In this document: positions 45,512 to 52,531 of the stretch, piece by piece | Layout: every line of letters begins with the position of its first letter | Numbering within the stretch: position 1 is the stretch's first letter | Assembly: GCA_964509425.1 (NCBI GenBank) | Contig: CAZDWZ010000014.1 | Location: 62,001 to 126,000, forward strand | Length of the DNA: 64,000 nucleotides | Direction: 5' to 3' | Source of the DNA: CAZDWZ01 sp964509425 | GTDB lineage: Bacteria > Bdellovibrionota_C > UBA2361 > SZUA-149 > CAZDWZ01 | Program-made: the position numbers and the translations under genes | Notes under the pieces: model-generated | What the model was told of the DNA's origin: nothing | Database searches by the model: none | Seen by the model: the letters and a program-made list of their open reading frames with translations, nothing else

Positions 45512-45663
45512 ACACAGAGAATACGTTGAAGTGGGATTTGTACGGTGGGCCGGGGAAGGCTAGTTGTTTATATTCCCCGGCCGCTTGGACTGACACTTCA
45601 TTGCGCCGTCTTATTGGGCCGCAAACCTAACCGCGAGATCTCGTTCACTGCCTCCTCGTGGCG

Positions 45664-45921
45664 TTACCGTAGGATCACCGCCGGCCTCCTCGCTCCCTGC
45701 CAGATGCTTCGCGTGGGGATGAGCATCCGCAGATTGTTCGGGAAGAGCAGGACCTCGAAGAAAACCGGGATGGCCATCGAGCACATCACGAGAATTGCCA
45801 GTGGAACTCCGATGATGACGATGAGCGCGACGAGCGCCCACTCACCCATGGTCAGCTTGGCCGGCTCCTCCGCATCTTCGCCGGAGAACGGGCGTGGACC
45901 GGGACCGCAAACCTCTCGCAT
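45664..45921 (-). CDS. Small membrane protein, unknown
   Basis: 85 residues from the ATG at 45921, chosen because GGGGAGG lies about 10 bases before it; the open frame itself extends further. A charged N-terminus (to about 25) leads into a long hydrophobic region (about 28-60, one or two helices) and a basic tail. Not recognised. An upstream promoter (46252-46279) may serve it through a leader of over 300 bases. Could be a chance frame, but the ribosome site and hydrophobic core support it. Confidence 0.45.
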   Translation of the reverse strand: MREVCGPGPRPFSGEDAEEPAKLTMGEWALVALIVIIGVPLAILVMCSMAIPVFFEVLLFPNNLRMLIPTRSIWQGARRPAVILR

Positions 45922-46336
45922 TTTTTTGAACCTCCCCAAGCCGTGTCGGAATCGACGCGGCGACCTTCGAACTGGGACTAGCCTTCTACCGGGCGTAGAC
46001 AAATAGAAAAACATTCACACCCAGTGAAATCCCCGAGCCTTCAGAGAACTGGAAATGAGATTGAGACAGAGAGACGCGGCGTCGGGTCTCAGGGGGTTTG
46101 ATTGCAGCAAACAACCAGTGAGACAAGACACTACGTCAGTCTGGATCTAATCTGCGAATGTTGAACAGCTTTTCGAATTCTGCGGCGGCCACGGGGCCGG
46201 GGAAGACGGAAAAGGGCGGGGGAGAGTTACTCCGACGTCGAAAACAAAAATAAGATACTCCCCAGTTTTTTTTTGTCAAACAGAGATTCTCAATTGTGAC
46301 GTTATCTTCCCAAGTTTTTCCAGACCAAGCGGATCA
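45922..46336. other. Gap with promoter and long leader
   Basis: No further gene is supported here. Apart from the promoter at 46252-46279, I see only a T9 tract on the + strand and an imperfect inverted repeat around GGGGAGT. Confidence 0.5.
46252..46279 (-). promoter_or_regulatory. Strong sigma-70-like promoter, leftward
   Basis: -35 TTGACA (46279-46274, consensus) and -10 TATCTT (46257-46252) with a 16-base spacer that begins with an A-tract. It points to the small membrane gene at 45921 across about 320 bases, or to an unrecognised small RNA. Confidence 0.5.
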
Positions 46337-49300
46337 TCAAGTGATCACCATCCATACCGGCGTAACGATAACGCCCGTTGGACCCTGAACGATGACGATC
46401 GCGAGGAAGACTCCGCGCGATGAGACTTTCATCTGCATCGTAAAATTTCTTGTTCTTCCGCGGGTGAGACTGAAGCTGCTTCGGGTGCGCGTGTTGTATA
46501 ACGAAGCGATAAATCGAGGACTTCTTCCGGCAATCCAGTTGTTTCTAACGGAAACCGGAATTCTGACATTCACCGAGCGGGCGCGCCCGCGAATCTGGGC
46601 AACCACGACCGGTGGTGCGGCAACTTGAAATCCATAATCCGGAGCAGGCACCGGCGTCGGGGTGGCGGTCGGCTCGGGAGATGGCGTTGGAGCCGGTGCT
46701 GGAGGCTGCGGTGTTGGGACCGGAGTCGGGACTACCGGTGTCGGAGTCGAGGTCGGGCGCGGTGTCGGTGCAACGGTCGGTGTTGGATTTGGGAAGGGAC
46801 TTGGCACGGGAGTCGGTGCGTTCGGATCTCGATTTACGGAGAAGGCTCGGACGACCTCACTCAGGTTCCCTTTTTGGTCGCGAATCAGCACTCGAATTCG
46901 GCCGTCGTTAAGTTGAGTGATAGGCTCTTGCAGATGATATTCCCAAACAAAGTCACCGTTGTCTTGGAAAAGGGGAGCCAACTCGGTACCTGGTGCGCGT
47001 CCGTCGATTGGAAAGTCGGCTATTACGGAGAGCGATTGGAGGTCGAGTCCGCTGTAGTAGTCATGTGCTCCGAGTCGAATCGTCTCAAGCGGATTGGTGC
47101 TTCCGCCCGCCGCCGGTAGCGACAGGTGAAGTGTCGGACGAAGGTCATCGGCAAACCATCCGAAATCGCGTGCGACGTTATCTTGAGGCGTGATCGGCAT
47201 TCCAAGATCCACCCAACGACCGAACGTCATTTTCTCATCTTCCGTAAGCGGCAGAAAGCCGGAACCGGGCGGCGGCATTATGGTGCCGGTGTAATCCAGA
47301 TCGGCTTCATCGTGGTTACTTCCGGGAGGAAGTGTTGATCGATCTCCGGCAACACTTTCCGTAGGGTGATCGGCATTTGTCCATCCGTCCAGCCGACGGC
47401 CGAAAATTTTCCAGATGAGCAAACTCCTTCGAGATTGAAACGGTCGTGTGTAGCGCGAGGCATTCGACTGCCGCCAAACTCCGGCGGGAATGACCGGCTT
47501 GTAGCCGAATTGTGCATTCGGGTCGTACGCGAGTCGGAGATAGGTTCGGTCAACGGATATTTCTCCGACTCTCGTCTGTGTATGGTCGTCAAGGACTAAT
47601 CCGGCAGCAGCGTTGCCGCTCACGGAGTGGCAGCCGGCGCACGAACGTTCGAGAATGGGTTTGATATCTCGATAATACTCGACATCCGTGACGCCGGTAA
47701 TCTCGCGTATCGCCGGATTTCCTTGGGCGTCTTTTGTGAGGAGCGGGTTCTGCCGGATGAGATCGAATATCTGATATTCGGGTCGAGCGGCAGCGGTTTG
47801 GTTGAAATCAGTCGGCATTTGCGAATGCGCATGACAGCCTCCGCAATTCACCCGCTTTTCCCCTGGTCGTACCTGATGCCAGGTTTGCGCCATATTCAAT
47901 ACAAGTCCGTTTCGATCGAGAGTTTGAAACGTAAACGGAACATCAGCTGGAATTTTCGCGAGGAAGCTCGTGTCTGGATTGCCATCCGGGTCAAGCGATC
48001 CATCCGATTTCCGAACTGGAAGCTCCGCGAGGATGCGGAGCCGTTCGTTTGCATGATTGAAGAACAAGCGGCCGCCAGGAGTTCCGGCGGGTCCGTAGCT
48101 CAGGTGACTTGTCGGCTCCATGGTGAGAATTCGAATCGCCCAGATGTCGGAGTTTGAATACACCCCGTCGTCCGCTCCCTGATAGGCCCAGTTCGAGCTC
48201 GCGTCATTCAGTGAAGTATTAAATGCATCCATTCCATTGTATCGTGGATTCCCGGTTCCGGAGATTGTGTCTCGCTTATAGAGACTCGACGAGCCGATGA
48301 GTCCAAACGGAGTTCCCGGCGGGAGAGCCGCGGAGGACGCTCCGTCGTTTGGCAACCACGAGAGCCGTGCCGGTTCTGCAACCCCGTAAACATCTCGGTA
48401 AGATGCCACCGCACGAGGTTGCATTTCGTTGTATGCCGGGTCGTTTTTGATCAGGACTAAGTTTTGCCAGTTATCGATCGGTGCTGAATTACTCATCAAG
48501 TAGAGACCGCCGTCATAGTAGGGCCGAGTCGTCGGCCGGTTCAGGTCGTTTGCCGGGCCCGGTGTCCAAACGATGAGGAGATGATTGTGCGGCGCCGCGC
48601 TGGGGTGCGTTACTTTTCCTGCGAATCCGCCACTCAAGTCTTGGGAAGCCGCCATATCTTCGCCGTGAGTGAACGCCGAGACGGAATGAAGTCCTTGCGG
48701 AGAAAACGGGTAGCGTGTGTATCGGGGCTGCAGGTGCGCAGGGTGTCCCGGAGAAAAATACCAGATTCCCATTCGAACATCTGGGTTCGTGGGATCGTTG
48801 GGATTTGCTCGACCAAAGGGCGGAGAAAACGAACCGGGATTCGAGGAGAACGCGAGGAGCGTCCCGAAGCCGTTGTTGTTCTGGTTATAGTATTCAACCA
48901 CCGCGATATTTCGGTTTGGTAATTGGGTTTGGAAGTGGAACGCCGAAGCGCCCTTAAACGCGCTCATCAGCGGTTCGAAATGCCGTCCGTCCGGCCAGAT
49001 CGCCCAAAGACCCCACAGGCGAGAGTCTCGGATTCCCTGTGCCTCATAGCTGGAGAACATGACCCGGCCGTCCGCGAGCATCGTCGGATGGAGCGCGCTT
49101 CCTAAGTTGAGATGTCCAATCTGCTCGACGTTTCTCCCGTCTTCGTCCATCACGTAGAGCTGAAGATTTGGGAAGGTGAAGTTTTTATTGGGAAGGAAAC
49201 CGTTCCTGCTCGAAACGAACATGATCTTCCCGCCCGGAATCGGGCAGGGCCCGAGGTTGAAAATTCCGTATCCCAGATAATGCTGGTTGCCGTTTGCCGG

Positions 49301-49765
49301 TTGAACCGGATTTGGTGACCAGTTCGCGAAGCCGGTATTTGGTGTGAACTCCTGGAAGGTGAGCCGAATGATCTGCCGCGTGGCAAGATTCATTTTGTAA
49401 ATGTCGGCACCGTCTCGAGGAGCGTAATCGCGTTGATAGTTCAGTGCTCCGACTCTCATGTCTGGGAAATAGGAGAAATAGACCGTTCCGGCGTCAAACG
49501 AGAGGACTGGATCGGCAACGGCACCGTTTCCTCCGTGGAAGAGAACTTCCTCGGAACCGTCGGGATGAAGCAGCATGAGATCGGTTCCAGGTTCTCCCTT
49601 CACCGGAATCTTCACTTCCTGCCAACGAGTGTTTTGGTCATCCCCGTAGCGAGGTGCTCGGACGTAAATGATGTCAAAGTCGACTCCGGGAGCGGCGAGG
49701 GCGGACGCCGAAAGAAAGAGGAGACTGAGGAAGACTCCGAGTATTCGCGAGGGAAGCAATCGCAT
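46337..49765 (-). CDS. Large secreted dihaem protein (HzsA-like/PSCyt type)
   Basis: 1142 residues. A signal peptide (to about 25, ASALAAPG) precedes a large beta-rich, TolB-like region (DLMLLHPDGSEEVLFHGG, LQLYVMDEDGRNVEQIG). Two haem c sites follow: CGGCH at about 641-645 and CAGCH at about 709-713, the latter in DIKPILERSCAGCHS as in PSCyt-type cytochromes. The arrangement resembles proteins related to the hydrazine synthase alpha subunit. A TPTP-type linker runs from about 985 to 1040, followed by a final beta domain. The ATG at 49765 is preferred to a TTG three codons upstream. Redox partner and substrate are unknown. Confidence 0.7.
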   Translation of the reverse strand: MRLLPSRILGVFLSLLFLSASALAAPGVDFDIIYVRAPRYGDDQNTRWQEVKIPVKGEPGTDLMLLHPDGSEEVLFHGGNGAVADPVLSFDAGTVYFSYFPDMRVGALNYQRDYAPRDGADIYKMNLATRQIIRLTFQEFTPNTGFANWSPNPVQPANGNQHYLGYGIFNLGPCPIPGGKIMFVSSRNGFLPNKNFTFPNLQLYVMDEDGRNVEQIGHLNLGSALHPTMLADGRVMFSSYEAQGIRDSRLWGLWAIWPDGRHFEPLMSAFKGASAFHFQTQLPNRNIAVVEYYNQNNNGFGTLLAFSSNPGSFSPPFGRANPNDPTNPDVRMGIWYFSPGHPAHLQPRYTRYPFSPQGLHSVSAFTHGEDMAASQDLSGGFAGKVTHPSAAPHNHLLIVWTPGPANDLNRPTTRPYYDGGLYLMSNSAPIDNWQNLVLIKNDPAYNEMQPRAVASYRDVYGVAEPARLSWLPNDGASSAALPPGTPFGLIGSSSLYKRDTISGTGNPRYNGMDAFNTSLNDASSNWAYQGADDGVYSNSDIWAIRILTMEPTSHLSYGPAGTPGGRLFFNHANERLRILAELPVRKSDGSLDPDGNPDTSFLAKIPADVPFTFQTLDRNGLVLNMAQTWHQVRPGEKRVNCGGCHAHSQMPTDFNQTAAARPEYQIFDLIRQNPLLTKDAQGNPAIREITGVTDVEYYRDIKPILERSCAGCHSVSGNAAAGLVLDDHTQTRVGEISVDRTYLRLAYDPNAQFGYKPVIPAGVWRQSNASRYTRPFQSRRSLLIWKIFGRRLDGWTNADHPTESVAGDRSTLPPGSNHDEADLDYTGTIMPPPGSGFLPLTEDEKMTFGRWVDLGMPITPQDNVARDFGWFADDLRPTLHLSLPAAGGSTNPLETIRLGAHDYYSGLDLQSLSVIADFPIDGRAPGTELAPLFQDNGDFVWEYHLQEPITQLNDGRIRVLIRDQKGNLSEVVRAFSVNRDPNAPTPVPSPFPNPTPTVAPTPRPTSTPTPVVPTPVPTPQPPAPAPTPSPEPTATPTPVPAPDYGFQVAAPPVVVAQIRGRARSVNVRIPVSVRNNWIAGRSPRFIASLYNTRTRSSFSLTRGRTRNFTMQMKVSSRGVFLAIVIVQGPTGVIVTPVWMVIT

Positions 49766-50077
49766 GAGGACCAACCGGGTTCTGAAAACAGTTCTCCAAC
49801 GGTTCTTGAAGTTCGCAAGGAACGTGCCAATGGAGGATCGGGGATTTTATTAGGAGATTTTCTTAAGGGAGGATTTTTCGAACAAAATTGAACCGTTTGA
49901 TGTCCGTAGTTGTTCAGTAGTGGAGGGTTCGACTGCTGAATCTCATCATAAAATCCAGATTCCGGCAGAGCTTCTCTCGTGTGAGGGTGCTCGTGCTTAT
50001 CGTGCGTAGGCCGGGCTTGGACAGCAAAGTCCGCCGGTGTATAACGGCCGCCTTATTGTTTTCATCAAGGGGGAAAT
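49766..50077. other. Divergent promoter gap
   Basis: About 310 bases between the dihaem protein and tpx starts. No gene or clear operator seen; promoters for both genes are expected. Confidence 0.4.
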
Positions 50078-50593
50078 ATGGCTGGCTCGCAACACTCGGT
50101 GACTTTCAAGGGAAATCCACTCACGCTCGTCGGCCGCGAAGTTAAGCCCGGTGATCACGTACCAGATTTCACCGTTACGGCGAATGACATGTCGGACCTG
50201 ACCATGAATCAGATGAAGGACAAAGTTGTTATTATTTCCTCCGTACCCAGTCTCGATACTCCAGTGTGCTCGATTGAAACAAAGCGATTCAATGACGAAG
50301 CCGGTAAGTTAGGCGCAAATGCCGTGGTCCTCACCGTCAGTCTCGATCTGCCGTTTGCGCAGAAGCGTTGGTGCGGTGCAGAGGGCGCCACGAATGTGGT
50401 GACAGCAAGCGATTACAAACACCGGACGTTCGGCGAAGCGTTCGGCGTTTATATCAAAGAGCTCGGTCTCTTGAGCAGAGCAGTTTTTGTCGTCGATAAA
50501 ACGGGGAAGGTCACGTACGTGCAGTATGTGCCCGAGGTCTCAAGCGAGCCCGATTATGCTCCGATCGTTGAAGCGGCAAAAAAGGCGCTGTAA
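50078..50593 (+). CDS. tpx: Thiol peroxidase
   Basis: 171 residues. A periplasm- or cytoplasm-located atypical 2-Cys peroxiredoxin that reduces organic hydroperoxides with thioredoxin. The peroxidatic Cys64 is in VPSLDTPVCSIETKRFN and the resolving Cys99 in FAQKRWCG, the expected pair. AAGGGGGAAAT precedes the ATG. Followed by a good terminator, so probably a single-gene unit. Confidence 0.96.
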   Translation: MAGSQHSVTFKGNPLTLVGREVKPGDHVPDFTVTANDMSDLTMNQMKDKVVIISSVPSLDTPVCSIETKRFNDEAGKLGANAVVLTVSLDLPFAQKRWCGAEGATNVVTASDYKHRTFGEAFGVYIKELGLLSRAVFVVDKTGKVTYVQYVPEVSSEPDYAPIVEAAKKAL

Positions 50594-50616
50594 TCGAATC
50601 TCATAATGCTCTCCTC

Positions 50617-50650
50617 TCCCGCTGTCCGAACTCCACGGCAGCGGGATTTT
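50617..50650 (+). terminator. Intrinsic terminator after tpx
   Basis: TCCCGCTG and CAGCGGGA pair (8 bp, with CC/GG inner pairs possible) and are followed by TTTT, 24 bases after the tpx stop. Confidence 0.8.
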
Positions 50651-50708
50651 AACTGGGGTGCGATTTCTCTTTTCGCATCTCAGTTCTTTCACTCTCCAGT
50701 ATGGGTAT

Positions 50709-50824
50709 CGAAGGATCGTTCTCGCATCCTTCGGATGAATTGACGGTCTTTTGCGAAGTTCTTTGCAAAAGATCGGTAACATTTTCGTTTTGCCTTCACC
50801 ACATATTCCGCGGTTCCTCCGCGG
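50709..50824 (+). other. Three tandem hairpins before FAD oxidoreductase
   Basis: CGAAGGAT/ATCCTTCG (50709-50733), TCTTTTGC/GCAAAAGA (50747-50772) and CCGCGG/CCGCGG (50808-50824) are each perfect stems of 6-8 bp with loops of 5-10 bases. They could form a structured leader. None resembles a riboswitch that I know. Confidence 0.55.
50769..50781 (+). repeat. Direct repeat AAGATCGGTAACA, left
   Basis: The same 13 bases recur at 52094-52106, so the pair brackets the GC-rich FAD oxidoreductase gene. Confidence 0.5.
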
Positions 50825-50863
50825 ATGAATCGGTGAGGCGTTCCCACCTCGGAGACCAGTGCG

Positions 50864-52075
50864 ATGAAAGGTCGGCTCGTCGGGAAGCGGTTTGTCGTCG
50901 TCGGCGGCGGGATCACCGGATTCAGTGTCGCCGACGCGCTCGGGCGCGAAGGGGCGACCGTCACGGTGCTGGATCAAAACAAAGAAGGCGCGATGATGGC
51001 GGGCCGATACATCGCCGCATCGCCTCGCGCGTTCGCGCAGATCGTTCCCGGCACCCTGGCCGAGGGCACGGGACGTGATCTCGCGGAGGCTGCGTTCCCG
51101 CTCTGGTGTCAGCTCGCGACCGAGGCCGCGCTCAGCCACACCGCGTTCGATCAATGCGGATGGCTCGCGTGTGCCACGCCGGTCGCGGAGCCGGCGCTCC
51201 GCTGGTACTACAAGGAGGCCGGAAAGCGCTGGGGTGCTCGTCCCTACACCAAGGCCGGCCTCGGACGGGTGGCCCGCTTCAGTCCGTTTCGCGACACGGA
51301 GACCACCTACGCGCTCTACGACGAGAAGGCCGCATCGGTGTACCCGCCGGAGTGCCTGCGCGAACTGGCAGCATACCTTCGGCGGAAAGGAGTTACGATT
51401 CGATCTGATGTTCGAGTGCTCTCGATTCGCGGAGGATCGGCGCTGCTCGACGCCGGAGGCACGGAAGAATCGATTCGGGCCGACGGATTCTTCGTCTGCA
51501 GCGGAAACTACCGAGATCTGTTCGCCTCGGAGTACACGTCGCGCGGCTTCAAGCTTCGGGTTCTGCAGATGGCGCGCACGAAGGTCCTCCCGGCCAACAA
51601 CACCGTGCGCGTCTGCTGCACCGGCGACACGACCATCTTCCGCTACGGCTTCACGGGCGGTGCCCCCGGACTCGATCAGGCGGCGCAGTCGGTGAACGCG
51701 GACCTCCGCCGCATCGACGCGAACGTGCTTTTCGCGCCGCATCCGATGAAGGAGGGGATCGTGCTGTCCTTCGGCGACACCCACGCGGGGGAGACGGACC
51801 ACATCACCTTCAACCCGGGGGACTTCGAGGTTCTGCGGACCGAGGCAAAGCGGTTCGTGGCGGAACCGTTCGTGCCGAAGCTTACGGATTTCGAGCAGTG
51901 CTACGTGGGGGTGTATCCGTATTTCTCGGAGCAGGGTCCGTTCGCCGAGAGTCCGGTGCTGTTCATGCCCCCGGGAGAGCGCGTGGTCTGTGTGATGCCG
52001 ACCAAGGGCCGCGGGTGGACCGTTGCCCCGGCGCTCGCGCAACAGGCGGTGAGGATGTGGATTGATTCCTTCTGA
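50864..52075 (+). CDS. FAD-dependent oxidoreductase (D-amino-acid oxidase-like)
   Basis: 403 residues. The N-terminal dinucleotide fold VVVGGGITGFSVADALGREGATVTVLDQ binds FAD. The C-terminal end VVCVMPTKGRGWTVAPALAQQA is the second FAD-contact block of the DAO family. Members oxidise amino acids such as glycine, sarcosine or D-amino acids, or act in amine catabolism; this one is not specific enough to tell. CGGAG lies before the ATG. The gene is visibly more GC-rich than tpx and the operon downstream, and 13-bp direct repeats flank it. Both suggest acquisition. Confidence 0.8.
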   Translation: MKGRLVGKRFVVVGGGITGFSVADALGREGATVTVLDQNKEGAMMAGRYIAASPRAFAQIVPGTLAEGTGRDLAEAAFPLWCQLATEAALSHTAFDQCGWLACATPVAEPALRWYYKEAGKRWGARPYTKAGLGRVARFSPFRDTETTYALYDEKAASVYPPECLRELAAYLRRKGVTIRSDVRVLSIRGGSALLDAGGTEESIRADGFFVCSGNYRDLFASEYTSRGFKLRVLQMARTKVLPANNTVRVCCTGDTTIFRYGFTGGAPGLDQAAQSVNADLRRIDANVLFAPHPMKEGIVLSFGDTHAGETDHITFNPGDFEVLRTEAKRFVAEPFVPKLTDFEQCYVGVYPYFSEQGPFAESPVLFMPPGERVVCVMPTKGRGWTVAPALAQQAVRMWIDSF

Positions 52076-52090
52076 GGTTCTGGGGCGCTA

Positions 52091-52137
52091 CCGAAGATCG
52101 GTAACAGCCCGTAAAGGGAGCTGTTACCGATCTTCGG
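52091..52137. terminator. Perfect 18-bp hairpin at convergent ends
   Basis: CCGAAGATCGGTAACAGC and its exact inverse flank an 11-base loop, between the FAD gene stop (52075) and the thioesterase stop (52139). No U-tract, but the symmetric placement suits both directions. The arm includes the 13-base direct repeat. Confidence 0.65.
52094..52106 (+). repeat. Direct repeat AAGATCGGTAACA, right
   Basis: Second copy of the motif at 50769-50781, here part of the hairpin arm. Confidence 0.5.
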
Positions 52138-52138
52138 A

Positions 52139-52531
52139 CTATTTCTTCTTCAAAATTGGAATCGATTTCCCGGTTTTATCGACCGCGACCATAATCACTT
52201 CTGCTTCAGTGACTGTGACGATCTCACGGTGATTGATTCCGCGCTCGGAAGTTACCTTGACGTTCACGGTGACAGAGGTCCGACCCAATGACTTCGTCTC
52301 TGTGTAATAGCTCACTGTATCGCCAACTTTTACGGGAGCGATGAAATTTACTTCTCTCAAAATCTTTGTGACGTAGAGATGGGGTGAAATTGTACGAGCA
52401 TGCTCCCCCGCGGCAAGGTCGATGTGCGAGAGGATGACGCCACCGAAGATGTTCCCCATCGCGTTTGTGTCTTTCGGCAACATCACCACGCGAATTTGAG
52501 GAATCCTCGTTTCTTTTGTTTCAGCCGTCAT
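52139..52531 (-). CDS. Acyl-CoA thioesterase (YciA-like hotdog)
   Basis: 130 residues. Single hotdog domain: RVVMLPKDTNAMGNIFGGVILSHIDLAAG holds the conserved helix and active-site Asn/Asp region, and REVNFIAPVKVGDTVSYY is the usual second strand. Hydrolyses acyl-CoA in the cytoplasm. Its start overlaps the batDE stop by 11 bases (ATGACGGCTGA junction), so it is co-translated as the last gene of the MoxR/Bat operon. No functional link to Bat is known to me. Confidence 0.9.
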   Translation of the reverse strand: MTAETKETRIPQIRVVMLPKDTNAMGNIFGGVILSHIDLAAGEHARTISPHLYVTKILREVNFIAPVKVGDTVSYYTETKSLGRTSVTVNVKVTSERGINHREIVTVTEAEVIMVAVDKTGKSIPILKKK

